The notes: a model not told the origin generated them from the sequence alone. 26,749 bases of DNA from Lunasporangiospora selenospora (GCA_015680635.1 JAABOA010000089.1:1-26749), one strand, 5' to 3'. Positions 1-10,200 are shown, counted from the stretch's first letter. Made by a program: numbers and translations.

Positions 1-92
1 TAAGAATCAGGGATAGCCTTTCCGCCGTTGTTGACCAAGGGAGCAGCCTGGGCAATGGCAATGACTGCAGCGACAATAAGAATGAACTTCAT
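1..92 (-). CDS. Small secreted protein, N-terminus only (runs off the window)
   Basis: The ATG is at 92 on the minus strand and 30 codons are visible before the window edge. The first 16-17 residues form a clear signal peptide: Met-Lys, then a hydrophobic core (FILIVAAVIAIA) and an AQA-A cleavage site, followed by the start of a mature chain rich in Asn, Gly and Pro. The protein is therefore predicted to enter the secretory pathway. A TATA box lies about 100 bp upstream and the likely leader is rich in C and A, as in well-expressed fungal genes. Short fungal secreted proteins of this look are common and diverse, so the function cannot be named from 30 residues. The start is well supported; the product is not. 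Confidence 0.7.
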   Translation of the reverse strand, partial: MKFILIVAAVIAIAQAAPLVNNGGKAIPDS

Positions 93-193
93 GACTGGGA
101 CTTGAAGGTAGAGAGGCTTGTGGGTTCTTGTGGGTTGTGTTGGAGAAATTGATGATTGCTTGATGAGGAGAAAATGGATTTCAGCAAGAGGAG

Positions 194-201
194 TATTTAT
201 A
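194..201 (-). promoter_or_regulatory. TATA box of the small secreted protein gene
   Basis: The minus strand reads TATAAATA here, 102 bp before the ATG at 92. Transcription starting about 30 bp downstream would give a leader of roughly 70 nt containing CAA/CCA-rich sequence. Position and consensus fit a core promoter; the other genes of the window show no such clear TATA element. Confidence 0.55.
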
Positions 202-1102
202 TGAAAGATGGACATTAACTGGTGATGCCAATTATGTTTCTTGTTCCTTAGAGTTTGCATATGGGAGGCGTGCATTGATAATGGTCTTCCAGGAGACTTC
301 TCATGGCCAGCAGTTTGAATGTTCGCACTGTATTCGACCAAGTAATCGAGTCATGCGTGATGAATGCAAACAGTTTGGCAACACAAAAGTAGATGGCCCG
401 TTTTACCGAATTTCCATAACGATTATGCTAGAGAAGCGATGGGAGGACAAAGGCGTATACACTATTCATAGAGCGCTGAGCAGAAGGTGGGTATGGAGCA
501 AGCCCGGGTCAGAGTCAGAGGGTTGCATCTTCCTCGATTGCCTGTTGCTCACCACATTCTGAAGAGAAACTCCAGTACGCCGCCTCGCCCTGTACAACCA
601 AGCAACTCTTGACTGAAGGGAAGCTTTTTCGACGAGGAATGTAGGGAGCTGACTGAATGAACCCTTTCAGGGTCTGAGCTTTTCTTTTGTTTACATTTGC
701 TCTCCCAAAATCCATTGCAGTTGATGTTGCACATGTGCGGTTTGGTCTAGGCAAAGGGGCAAATACCGTAGCTTTCTTCCCTCATCAATGGCTGCGATCG
801 ATACGCCCTCAGACCTGCATGGATGGACAGTGTCATTAGAGTTTAGTGGATGGCGTTCTGACGCGTCGACTTTCCTTCCCCATCAGCATCTGATTCCCTA
901 GACAAGCCTTCACCCGCACCATCGTTCCGTTACCATTCTTGCATATGTTTATTTGAATTCCTCTGACACTTCCTGGGATTCGGCCGTTTGATTTGTTTCT
1001 TTCACACGGAGGATGTTTACTTTAGCCTATGAAGGAGGGAGAAATGAGGAAGGTTTTCGAATCCGATAGTTCACACATTTTCCCATGGGCAGCGCGAATT
1101 TT

Positions 1103-1120
1103 TTTGGTAAGGGTACCAAA
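1103..1120. repeat. Short perfect inverted repeat
   Basis: TTTGGTA, four bases, TACCAAA: seven-base arms with a four-base loop. It is flanked by T and A runs. It could be a protein-binding palindrome or chance; nothing nearby decides this. Confidence 0.4.
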
Positions 1121-1810
1121 CAAAAAGCTTCATTGGTTCACCGCAATGCCTGTTTGTTGTCCTCATCGTTCTATAGAGAGTTGATACTCATAACGGCTGA
1201 AATGGACAAAGCGTGAGATTTTGAGGACTTTTGGTCTCACGGGTGTGCGCCGAGACAAAAAAAAGGTCCTTACCTAGGGCTACATGGGCTAAAAGGAAGC
1301 TTTGGGCGAAAGACAAACAGCTAAGTCATTATCAGAAGACAATAGCCACATCCAACAGGAGTCTACTCCAAGAGGAGGTCTTTTGAAGTCCGCGTATTGT
1401 CGAATAGTCAAAATCGTTAAATCTGTCGGTTTCTGTCTAGAGCAACCTCGGGGCTTCAGCACGCGATTCAAGGCGCAAGGTGCCCCCTATTTTCCATTGT
1501 GTGTGTGTGTATGTGGGGGTATGTCTTATCGCTTTTACAAACCGTTCGCTGTAAGATATTACCCGAGAGGGGGGAGAGGGGCAGACGAAGAGCCAAGCGA
1601 ACATGTTTAACAAACAGCATGAAAGAGAATGTTCCTTTGTAAATGCTTAGCAGCGCGGGTTCAATATGTGAGTAGAGTTTGGTTGGAATGTTTGTGCCAT
1701 AACTTCCAATGAGCAGCTTTCTCCCTTTAGCTATTGGACCCATGAGGGAATCAGATCGGCTGCAGTAGCTGTCTGGTGACGCGAAAATGAACAGAACAAG
1801 CATCATTTCC

Positions 1811-1857
1811 TTTCGTCCCCCTCCCCAATGCACCTTTCGCCCCCTCCCCAATGCACC
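1811..1857. repeat. Two-copy tandem repeat of 23-24 bp
   Basis: A C-rich unit beginning TTTCG and ending AATGCACC occurs twice head to tail (1811-1834 and 1835-1857). The copies differ only by the loss of one base in the C run, so the duplication looks recent. Confidence 0.75.
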
Positions 1858-2470
1858 TCACGCCCTGACTGGTTTCCCCTCTCTGCACCTTTATGTGTGG
1901 TCAGATGCTCATGCATGAAAGGAAGCAGGCGTGTAGCCATTTGCTCTTTAGGCTTTCTCTAAAGTACGCCATTCTGGACCAAAGTGGACACAATCGGTGC
2001 GGTATTCTTTCCGAGGGTAGATGGCATGATTAATACCAACAATTATTCAATAGAATTAACTACTTGTATTCTTTACACCTCCCCGCAGTGCATTGACAAG
2101 CAATGATTACACCGATGTGTGCTTTGTCAATGCGCTTTTCACACGATATGTCCTGTGAGAAATGTGTCAGAGCCCACCTCTCTTGGTGCGACGGCAGACC
2201 AAGTTTGTACCTTAAATCTCGCAAACAATGAGCTCGGTCCCCGATCTGTTTGATCGAAATCAGGTCTAGAGTCCTCTCTTTCATGTTTGCATACTGACAC
2301 GGTGGGAATGAGAAATGGAAAGGTAAAAACATTGATACTATATTGTCTACCTGAAGGGATGGGGGGGGGGAGGTCGTTGGAAGGGCAGAAGATTCCTATC
2401 CTATCCATGTGTTTCCCCGGCAACGGATCTTTCAGCGCTGGAGTCCTCGTCAAAAAGTCCCATCAAATTT

Positions 2471-2543
2471 GTTTACGAGTAACTGAATTAGCGTTCCTCC
2501 CTAAAAGCCTAAACTCAAATATTCAATTCAGTTACTCATAAAC
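2471..2543. repeat. Inverted repeat with 19-bp arms (hairpin)
   Basis: The left arm is 2471-2489 and the right arm 2525-2543. They are reverse complements at 18 of 19 positions, with a 35-base spacer. A transcript through it would fold into a strong stem. It could be a short foldback element, the remnant of a miniature transposon or a structured RNA. I see no clear target-site duplication next to the arms. Confidence 0.7.
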
Positions 2544-3083
2544 TAATCGGGACAAGGACTCTTCTAATCTACCAGAACAACATAGTCAAGAGAAAATCGA
2601 CGAGGAAATGATAGGTATACACAAGGATACATGCTGTCTCATCAATTGTTTGTTGATCCAGGACTCCTGATGTCTACCCCAACCCCAGCGTTATTGGAAA
2701 GTTGGCTGTTTCACTACTTATAATCACAGGGGTAAAGCAAAAAGTCTCACAGCCTTGAAGTTCGATTGGTCTATGAGGACTGGATAGTATGCGCGGTCTT
2801 TATTGCTCCCTCGTCTACTTCCTCTTCACCTTCCTACACCTTTCTCACACTTAGATTGTCCGTGTGCACTTTGTCCCCGTTTTACTTTCAGATACCCACG
2901 TATCTTAGTCTAGATATATTCTTCGCTAATCGGCGTTGATGACAAAGACGGGACTCGAATGCAAGGGCGGGCGTCTAAACATGTGTGAGAAATTTGCTGC
3001 TAGTCTACTTGGTTAGGACATCAATCAGGTTGAACAGTGATGGCTGCCTTTGGCCCGCGAGGGTCTAGAGTTGCAGCAAGGGT
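2544..3083. other. Intergenic stretch, nothing identified
   Basis: No convincing coding sequence. There is a GATTGGT (CCAAT-type) motif near 2764 and a pyrimidine-rich tract from about 2800 to 2890, which together resemble a promoter and leader, but no reading frame with recognisable content follows on the plus strand. Confidence 0.35.
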
Positions 3084-3356
3084 TCAGGCAGTGATGACTT
3101 GAGCTAGTGCGAAAGATCGTTCATTCCTATTGGCTGGTTGACTCCATGCAGACACACGAGGTCCTGCATCTGGCGGATTGGTTTGTGGCACCATGGAGGA
3201 TTGAAGCGCAGAGATTTGAGAGAGCGTCTCAGAGCTTTGGTGGTTGGCAAGGCACCCTCCGGATGTTGCTCCTCCTAACAATATGGTATGACCAGCGAAT
3301 TTGGCAACATTGCGCAATAGCCCCTGAACTTTCCAGAGGTTCTTTGGAGCAGTCAT
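3084..3356 (-). CDS. Doubtful small ORF, 90 codons, unknown
   Basis: An ATG at 3356 (MTAPKN) opens a frame of 90 codons ending at 3084. It is preceded on its strand by a CT-rich tract (complement of about 3395-3480), which looks like a fungal leader. The predicted protein is basic at its N-terminus (KNLWKVQGLLRNVAKFAG), then has a Gly-rich turn and a polar tail. I recognise no domain. An overlapping plus-strand frame of similar length (3107-3511) shows that long frames occur here by composition, so this may not be a gene. Confidence 0.2.
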   Translation of the reverse strand: MTAPKNLWKVQGLLRNVAKFAGHTILLGGATSGGCLANHQSSETLSQISALQSSMVPQTNPPDAGPRVSAWSQPANRNERSFALAQVITA

Positions 3357-3510
3357 TGTCCTGTACGACTTCTTTGGCTGGTCCAAGTGCTCATGCGCTG
3401 TTTGGGTGGGGTCAGTGTGCTAGCGAGGGACTTGAGGGAAGGGAAGGGAGCAGGGAGGCCATTGAGCCTCACTTGAAGGGTATGAAGAGAGGTCTGGCTA
3501 AAAAAAAATA

Positions 3511-3534
3511 GGGAGCGGGGAGCGGGGAGCGGGG
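3511..3534 (+). repeat. G-rich heptanucleotide repeat
   Basis: The unit GGGGAGC is repeated about three times (the first copy lacks one G) and ends in a further GGGG. It has four closely spaced G runs, so the plus strand could form a G-quadruplex. A run of eight to nine A precedes it. Confidence 0.6.
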
Positions 3535-3598
3535 AATGTGAAAGAGTCATGCAGCTTTCGAGACAAGAATGCAAAACACATGTCCTGCATGCCACCAT

Positions 3599-3974
3599 GT
3601 AATGCTTGAGTAATCATTCCTTGAATCACTACAACTAATCGCTGACTGATCTCATGAGTGACAATGAATCAGAAAACTCATTGATGGAATGTGTCATCAC
3701 TTCAACTGCATTTAATAAATCTATTCAGAGAGTCAAGCTCAGTTCAAGGCGGCTGAACTACAAGCTATAGTAGTCGATTAGACAGTTCCATTTTGATACC
3801 ATTAAAAAAGCCAGTGAGGCCCAAAAGGATGGAGTGTTGGAAACATTCCAATCTTGATAATTCAGATGGGGGTGCTCAGAAGGAGGGGGAGAGCTAGACA
3901 ACATTTGGTAAACCTGGTAAGTGGAGGTTCAGTAACTCGCTTCCTCAAACCTCGTAATAGTCACAGGCACACGA
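3599..3974. other. Intergenic, upstream of the decayed surface-protein gene
   Basis: AT-richer sequence without a supported frame. It would have held the promoter of the pseudogene that starts at 3975; I see no clear TATA box. Confidence 0.35.
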
Positions 3975-4379
3975 ATGATACGGCTAAATCTACCCATCCG
4001 GATACTCGAGATGACCATATTGCTTTCAGCACTAGCTGACTCAGGTCCCGATGACAACAACGCGCTGAATACAGGCTACAACATTAATCATGTACAGCTC
4101 AATGACACTTTTCGTATATTAAACGTTGACGCGCAATGTCACAGAGACAAGAAGAATGGCGGTACTAAATCTTGTCATCATGGACATCCCAAAGTTAGGA
4201 AGCATCGGCACCAAAAAAATAAGAAGGGTTGCAAGAAAGCCGCAACACTGGACACCAGACTGTTATCAACGGGGTGATTTACATTCGAGCAATTAAGGAT
4301 GGCCATTCAAGGACTGCTATGACCAGGACCGGTAATGCCATGTTCATAGACACTATCGACGGAATAAACTAAACAAGAG

Positions 4380-5160
4380 TGGTGGTCGATGGAGACAGAA
4401 CCTCGATCAGTGGCAAGTGTACAATCACCGATACGGTCGACGGCACGACCTATACACGCATGATTACCAATGGACAACAAGTCGCATACTCTTACCCAAT
4501 CACTATGCCGACCTACACATGCACGGTCACTGATGATAAGATATCGTTTCCTTGTTCGAATGGCCCTGCTACCATTACGGATACGATCAATGGCGCGACC
4601 ATGGAGACAAGACAACCTTAAGCAAGGAGTGTTCCACTTTCCTCCCTCTTGTTATTACAGACACAGCCGGGAGTTCTACACACACACGTACCGTCGCCAA
4701 TGGACAACAGACCTCTAATACGCGTCTTGAATCTCCCACCATTATGGAGGCCATCGATAGACCTGCCTACACTCGAACTATCACCAATGGTGAGAACGCC
4801 TCGCTTCTCTGTATCAAAGAGCTTGTAACCATCGGCGAGACTATAAAGAGTACAAGCAACACACGCATAGTCTCCAATGGTGACGAGTTCTCCTTCTCTT
4901 GCACCAAGAGTCCAGTAACTACCACGGATACCATCAACGGAGTTACCATTACAATAATAGTGAAAGATGATGACAAAACAACTTATACAAAAACTGCTCC
5001 ACAGGTACTGCCATTGTTAATACAGATACTGCTGGTGGCTCAACTTACACGCGAACAGTGGTCAATGGTCAGCAGACCTCATATCCGTGCTCCATTGTTG
5101 TTATAATCACAAAAGAAATCGATTGCGCCAGACATACAAGAACAGTTAATAACGGAGACT
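4380..5160 (+). repeat. Degenerate coding repeats of about 88-90 bp
   Basis: The codons for an Asn-Gly pair in the motif AATGG recur near 4468, 4698, 4785, 4875 and 5058, with spacings of about 87-90 bp or two to three times that. Between them recur codons for TDTxNG and TYTR. Copies differ strongly, so the array is old. It belongs to the pseudogene. Confidence 0.65.
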
Positions 5161-5420
5161 CGACCTCACTACAAAAAGAGTGCACTACTCCGCAGTGCAC
5201 TCTTACTCAAGTAATTAACGATCAAGCAACTAAACTTGTCGTCAATTTGTTAATTTCACTTGATTTTCGTGTGTATGTTCTACATATGGGAGTGCGCCCA
5301 CAACAACAGGATCAACAGGTGCACCAACCACCTCGACCACAACTACCATAACAACTACAACCAAAACTATTGTCACTACTTTATCCCTAATGTTGAGCCA
5401 TTTTCTACAATTATAGTCAT

Positions 5421-5475
5421 GACAACGACAACCACGACAACCACTACGACGACCACTACACTAATACAACCACAG
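5421..5475 (+). repeat. ACN-repeat tract coding for poly-threonine
   Basis: A run of Thr codons (ACA, ACG, ACC, ACT mixed) gives about twelve Thr in a row in one frame. Mixed codon use points to selection for a Thr-rich, O-glycosylated stalk in the former protein rather than a simple microsatellite. Confidence 0.65.
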
Positions 5476-6679
5476 TCATCACAGCTCCTAGCGAGTGTTT
5501 CTGTACTGCCTCTGGTAGATACTGCGGAGGGGAATAGCTTGTCAAATGTGCATACAGTAACCGTACAATTTTTAGCTGCACTCAAGCTGGTGCGGTTTCA
5601 ACTCAAAACAATACCTGTGATACACGGAAGTGTCTAAAGAGCGATCGATCGGCTGCTTGTCTGGCCGACTATACCTCAAGGACTACCTGGGGTGGCGACT
5701 CGTTAACAGAAAAGCAAGCGACGGGGTTATTTACAGCAGCCAGTCCCTGGGTAGTTGTTGGAGCGGAGCATTAGAATTTGCGGTTTGTTCTCGAGAGGAT
5801 GGTAAATTCCTCTTTTCTTCGACAAGTCAGCTCAGCAAAGCCTACTATCACGTTGCAAATATTACTACACGGACAGGGGGCAAGTTCATGAATCATATAT
5901 GCAGCCCAAGTCCTAGTTTCTGTCCGAATCCCAACTACTGCATGGTCGACATTGCGATGGATGACAAAGGCCGCCTCTAGAGTATATGATCATGTGGAGC
6001 TCTCTATACCTCGGTTAATTCTCATGGCCTTACCTTTGAAAGACTCATTAAGCCAGCCGGAAAAGTAAATGGATTGCCATCTTTTGATAATAGTGGAAGT
6101 TTTGGAGGAAAGGGCGTTACTAGCAACTATGAAGGGATTGCCAAAATCACAACCTTTCAGTGCACTCAATGCGAAGATTGCGTTTAGCTCATTCGCAAGT
6201 TCAATTAAAGATTTTGCGCCATGTGCCTCTCTACGAGTCGATGTGATTCGATATTTTAAAGAAGTCTACGAAGCCCACCTAGGACTCGAAATCATTCTTT
6301 CAAAGTCTGGTCAAATTAATAGACAGTCGCTGAGGACAGCAATCCCGATTCGAACTCAGTCAGACTATGGCCCAGCTTGGATATCACCGTCGTCGCCACT
6401 ACCACTACTATCAACGTTTTTACAACAGAAATAGCGCTACAAAAAAGACGCATTATGGCAATGTCCACAACATAGCCAGTATAGTTTACATGGCCGCCTT
6501 CATTCGCATGGTCGAGCAGCTATTGGAGCGACTCGAACGACGCCAGTACATGTCATATGATTTTCGAGTACTCTTTTGTGCTTCAGAAGGTCAGTCAAGT
6601 GCTGTCTATCTTCACGAAGCAAAAGTCCAAGTTTACAAATGACCCAAGCAGCCTATCCCTTGGTTTCTTTATAGCTTAA

Positions 6680-7273
6680 AAACAACGAGCTATCTCTATG
6701 GTTTTGCATTAGACTAGGACAATAACTTTAGAAGTTTCGACAACAGCAATAATACTTATGTCTGCATCTGACGTTAAGTGAATTGGGTTGGAAAGGAAAA
6801 GGGGTATTGGGGGTTTGCTTTCGATGCGTGCAGAAAGTCTCAATGAAGCAGGTTTAAACACTGGCAGCAGTATTGGACAGATTTTATAGGCTCCAATGAC
6901 ATGTTCACTCGATGCAGCTATCATGTATTTTTCGATTGTGAGTTTAGCTTCATAAGCATTTCTTTAGGTCAAGATGGATATTTTTGTAAGTAGAGCAAAA
7001 ATCTAAAGTTGCAGCTTATAAAACAGGCTACTTGATACAATTGATTATAGGTACGCCTGCGTTGTCGTCAAGCAGTTTGCAAACATTATCGTCCTTTGGA
7101 GCTGTCCAGAAATCGGGGTCAGGGTGATCATTTTGACCCGGTCTTCCATGGGTGGTGAATCTCATAAATGTTTCTTGCTGTGATGCCTACATATCTACAA
7201 TTCTATTCAAAGTTGAGAGGTCCACAGTGGTGCCGACCTCCTCAGTCCCTGAAAAAAAACTTGTCCGTGCCTT
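6680..7273. other. Intergenic, 3' side of pseudogene and of PPP1R21
   Basis: No supported gene. A 71-codon minus frame (6709-6924) has no recognisable feature. The right end should contain the 3' untranslated region of the PPP1R21 homologue. Confidence 0.35.
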
Positions 7274-10200
7274 TCACCGAGATTCATGATCGATACTCTT
7301 CATGAAATTAGTCATGGATTCCACCTGCGCTCGATAATCTACCTTCGCTGCAGTCAGTTCTTCCTGAAGGTGAGAATTCTTGGTCCTGAGCACATCATGC
7401 TCGCGCTGAACTTGTTCCTTTTCCTTCACAGTCTCCAGGAGAAGATCCTTAAGAAGATCAAATTCACGGTGCAGTTTTACAAAGCGACTATCAGAAAGTT
7501 GAAGCTGTAAATCAGACAAATAACAATTTTTTGTTTTAGTCAGCTACGCCCAATACTGAAGTCACATGTGATTGCCCTACACTCATCAGACCCTGGCGTT
7601 GTATTAAAGTAGATTACCTGCTCTGACAAAGTATGCAGCTTGGTTTCATAGTGCTGCTTTATGAGAAGTTCACGGTTGGATTGGTTCTAGGAGAAAATGC
7701 ACAAATGTAGTTAGCATGGTTAAGTCACGCTTCGAAGCTTCTTAAATAGTCATGAGTATCATCCTTACAATGGTTGTGGCAGCTATTTGGACCTCATCGC
7801 CACCCAGTACTGATCCTTGCGCAAGAGCGTCATCCAAGATAACATTGCCTTCTCCGTTACTGGTGCTAGAGTCAACTTTGTCACCATCCCCTTGCATCTG
7901 AGGAGAGGACCCATCAATCGCGCTTCCTACACCATTTGGAGCAGCTCCTCCATCGGTATTAGAGAGATCGACCTGCGTCCCTTCATCGATAAGAGAAACA
8001 CTTTCGAGTTGGATAGCCTTATCCACTGATGTAATATCGATCTGTGTTGCCTCGTCCTTTGTAGATCGATTGTCCTCCAGGGAAGGTGATTTGCCTTCGG
8101 ACGTTGACATAGGGGGAGTTTGGCATTCTAAGGTCTTCACTCCTGAAGAAGAGTTGTCATCTGCCTTATGCTCTTCTTTGCTCAGTGCTCCGTTTGGACT
8201 TGAGGCGGCTTGCTTATTCGGCTAGCAGTATTTCATGTTGTTGTTGTTTTTTAAAAAAAAGGTTAGCAACAGGCCTGAAACTGTGGGTCACCAAATGTGC
8301 TATTAATCTAAGTGGGTTATTACCAGCTTTGATTTGAGTTCCTCGATCTCCTGCTGAAGCTGCATGGTCAACTCAACGTGAGCCTCCAACGATATCGACA
8401 GGCTAGACTTCTCATCTTTCGCAATCTCTAGTGCGACTACTCAATTTGAAATGATCAGTCCAAAGAATGTAATGCAGCGTACAGTATCAAAAGGAATAAA
8501 GAGAAAGGCAGAAGTACCTTGTGCAGCGTCAAGCTCCTGTTGCTTGTTGGTGTGAGATTTATGTGATTTCTGTATGTCCAGTCGGAGTGACTCGATTTCG
8601 GCCTTTAACGACTCCTCAATCTGTGCAAACTTTTTCACCTGCTCTTCGTATTGCTGTTTGTTATCCGTGAGGGATTCCAATGAAGGGCTATTTGCACCTT
8701 CTTGCTTGAGGTCACCTGAAGGAGTGAGCTCGGACGGTATAGTATCTTTCTGTGCTGCAGAGGAGGGCCCAGACTCAGCTGGCGGAATATCTACCATTGC
8801 TACCGGTTGTGACTTCCTCTTCTTCTTCTTGGAGTTCTTGGAAGGTTGATGGTTGACTGCTTTGTCGACTGGCTTGGATTCAGTACTTGGTGTATTGTTT
8901 TCTTGTTGACGTTCGGGATCTAGAGTATCATCAGTACTTTCTTTTTCTCCTCCCACGGGCAACTTTGTCTGATCTTCAAGGGTCTTACCAACATCATCCA
9001 CCCCCTTTTCCAGTGTCTTTTGTATCTCCTCCAATTCTTTGATCCGCGCCTCAGCTTCCTTGAATCTCGTCTCCATTTCTGCCATTTCCGCCGCCTGCTC
9101 CTCTCGATCCTTTGACAGATCTGCGTGTGCAGACTGTTCTGCAAGCTTTAGCTTGTAATCAGTTTGAAGTTGCCCGTGTTCGCCACGAACCTGGGCTAAT
9201 TCAGCTTCAAGTTGAGTGATTTTTTCAAGGTGTGTTTGGTCTTGCTGTGCAGCCTCGTTCCTGATGTTTGCCAGGTCGTCGTTCAGTTGCTGGGTCTTCT
9301 CCTGAAATAACTTCGATTGTTTCTGCTCATGATCCAGTGCCCGCCTGAGAGAGTCTTCGGTTTGCTTGAGCGTAGAATGATACTGGTTGAGTTGAGTGTG
9401 TGCCTTGTCAAGCTGCAGTTTGTCCTGCTCAAGTGCCCTGTATGCCTCCTGAAGCTGGGAGAGTTCGAACGAGAACCATTTGGACGTTTCAAGTTCCTCA
9501 CGAAGTTTCATGTGCTCGTTTTGCAAAGTTTCGAGTTCCAATTCTGTTTTGGAGAGTCGTTCTACATCAGCCTCAAGCTTTTTGACATTTTCTTGGAGTG
9601 ATTGGCTAGCTTTTTGCTCATCCTTGAGTTGACTGTAGTAGCGGCGATAAATAAAATAGTAGATAGGTAAGCGGGCGAAAGTTGTCTAATGTTTGGATAA
9701 AATATGCTGATGCGAAACTTCGAATTGGGCAGATAGGTGTTGGAGCATACTCTGCAAGTGCATTTCGAATAATTCCAAGTTCTTTCTCGACATCATCTTT
9801 TTCTTTGCGCACCATCGCAATCGTATCTTCATTTGCAGTGCCCGCTCGCTGAACGTCAAGCTGTGAATAAAAATGTTAAATGGCAGAAGTCAGTTGCCCA
9901 GCGGTAACACAGTACAGTTGGATTTGGATTAGCTTGCTTTCCTGTAATACCTGAAGTTCCTGGTTCTGCTTCTCCAGAGATTGGATCTTGCTCTGTAGTT
10001 CAGTGACGTGTCTTGGGTATAGTGCATTAATCTCATAGAGCTGTTGGTGCAATTTTTCTAATCGTGTTTAAAGAGTATTTGTCAGGGTATGTGGCCTTGT
10101 TTCAGAGCCAAAGTTGGAAATAAAAGACAGATAGTACGCGCCAAAAAGTGTTACCATTTTCTTCAATTTTTGTTTGCAGGTCTATTGTCGCCGCTTCCAA

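Larger units (their letters stand above)
210..2470. other. Gene-poor stretch, no supported coding sequence
   Basis: Only short open frames occur on both strands and none shows a recognisable domain, a signal peptide or a series of splice sites that joins frames. Seen here: a short perfect inverted repeat (1103-1120), a GT run near 1499-1510, a two-copy tandem repeat (1811-1857) and a run of ten G (2361-2370). The part next to 200 should hold the upstream control region of the secreted-protein gene. Confidence 0.5.
3975..6679 (+). pseudogene. Decayed gene for a large repeat- and Cys-rich secreted/cell-surface protein
   Basis: The remains are all on the plus strand. An ATG at 3975 starts a hydrophobic leader resembling a signal peptide (ending LLSALA-DS), then a Lys/His-rich stretch up to a stop at 4275. 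Frame 3 at about 4224-4621, then frame 1 to about 5000, then another shift, carry degenerate repeats of about 30 residues with cores like TDTxNGxTYTRTVxNGQQTS. Thr-rich linkers follow (about 5310-5380 and 5420-5475). A Cys-rich module is read at 5490-5771 with a stop at 5535. From about 5750 one frame runs to 6184 with stops at 5978 and 5987, still spelling coherent protein (CGALYTSVNSHGL, CTQCEDC). A Thr-rich tail is visible near 6380-6440, and the frame reaches a stop at 6677. No intron set repairs these breaks. Domain order (signal, repeats, Thr-rich stalk, Cys-rich parts) suggests an adhesin-like wall protein; the family is unknown. Confidence 0.75.

Noticed and set aside
275-562. 95-codon plus-strand frame in the left intergenic part
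   Set aside because: It begins at TTG, overlaps a minus frame of similar length and shows no domain or signal.
1468-1851. 127-codon minus frame
   Set aside because: It runs through a GT repeat and the C-rich tandem repeat; low-complexity composition and no recognisable protein.
3107-3511. 134-codon plus frame over the doubtful 90-codon minus ORF
   Set aside because: Starts at a non-ATG codon and ends in the A run; no family features. It is probably open by composition.
4307-4615. Minus frame across the pseudogene repeats
   Set aside because: It is the mirror of the NG-repeat coding strand and lacks any independent signal.
6709-6924. 71-codon minus frame downstream of the pseudogene
   Set aside because: ATG present but no recognisable sequence, no splice partners and no promoter signs.
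8441-8517. Coding continuation past exon 8 of PPP1R21
   Set aside because: It is read-through into an intron beginning GTACTT; the matching acceptor at 8437 restores frame.
8441-9541. Golgin or GRIP-type coiled-coil protein
   Set aside because: The long coil first suggests a golgin, but the joined first and last exons match PPP1R21 domains and no GRIP domain is present.
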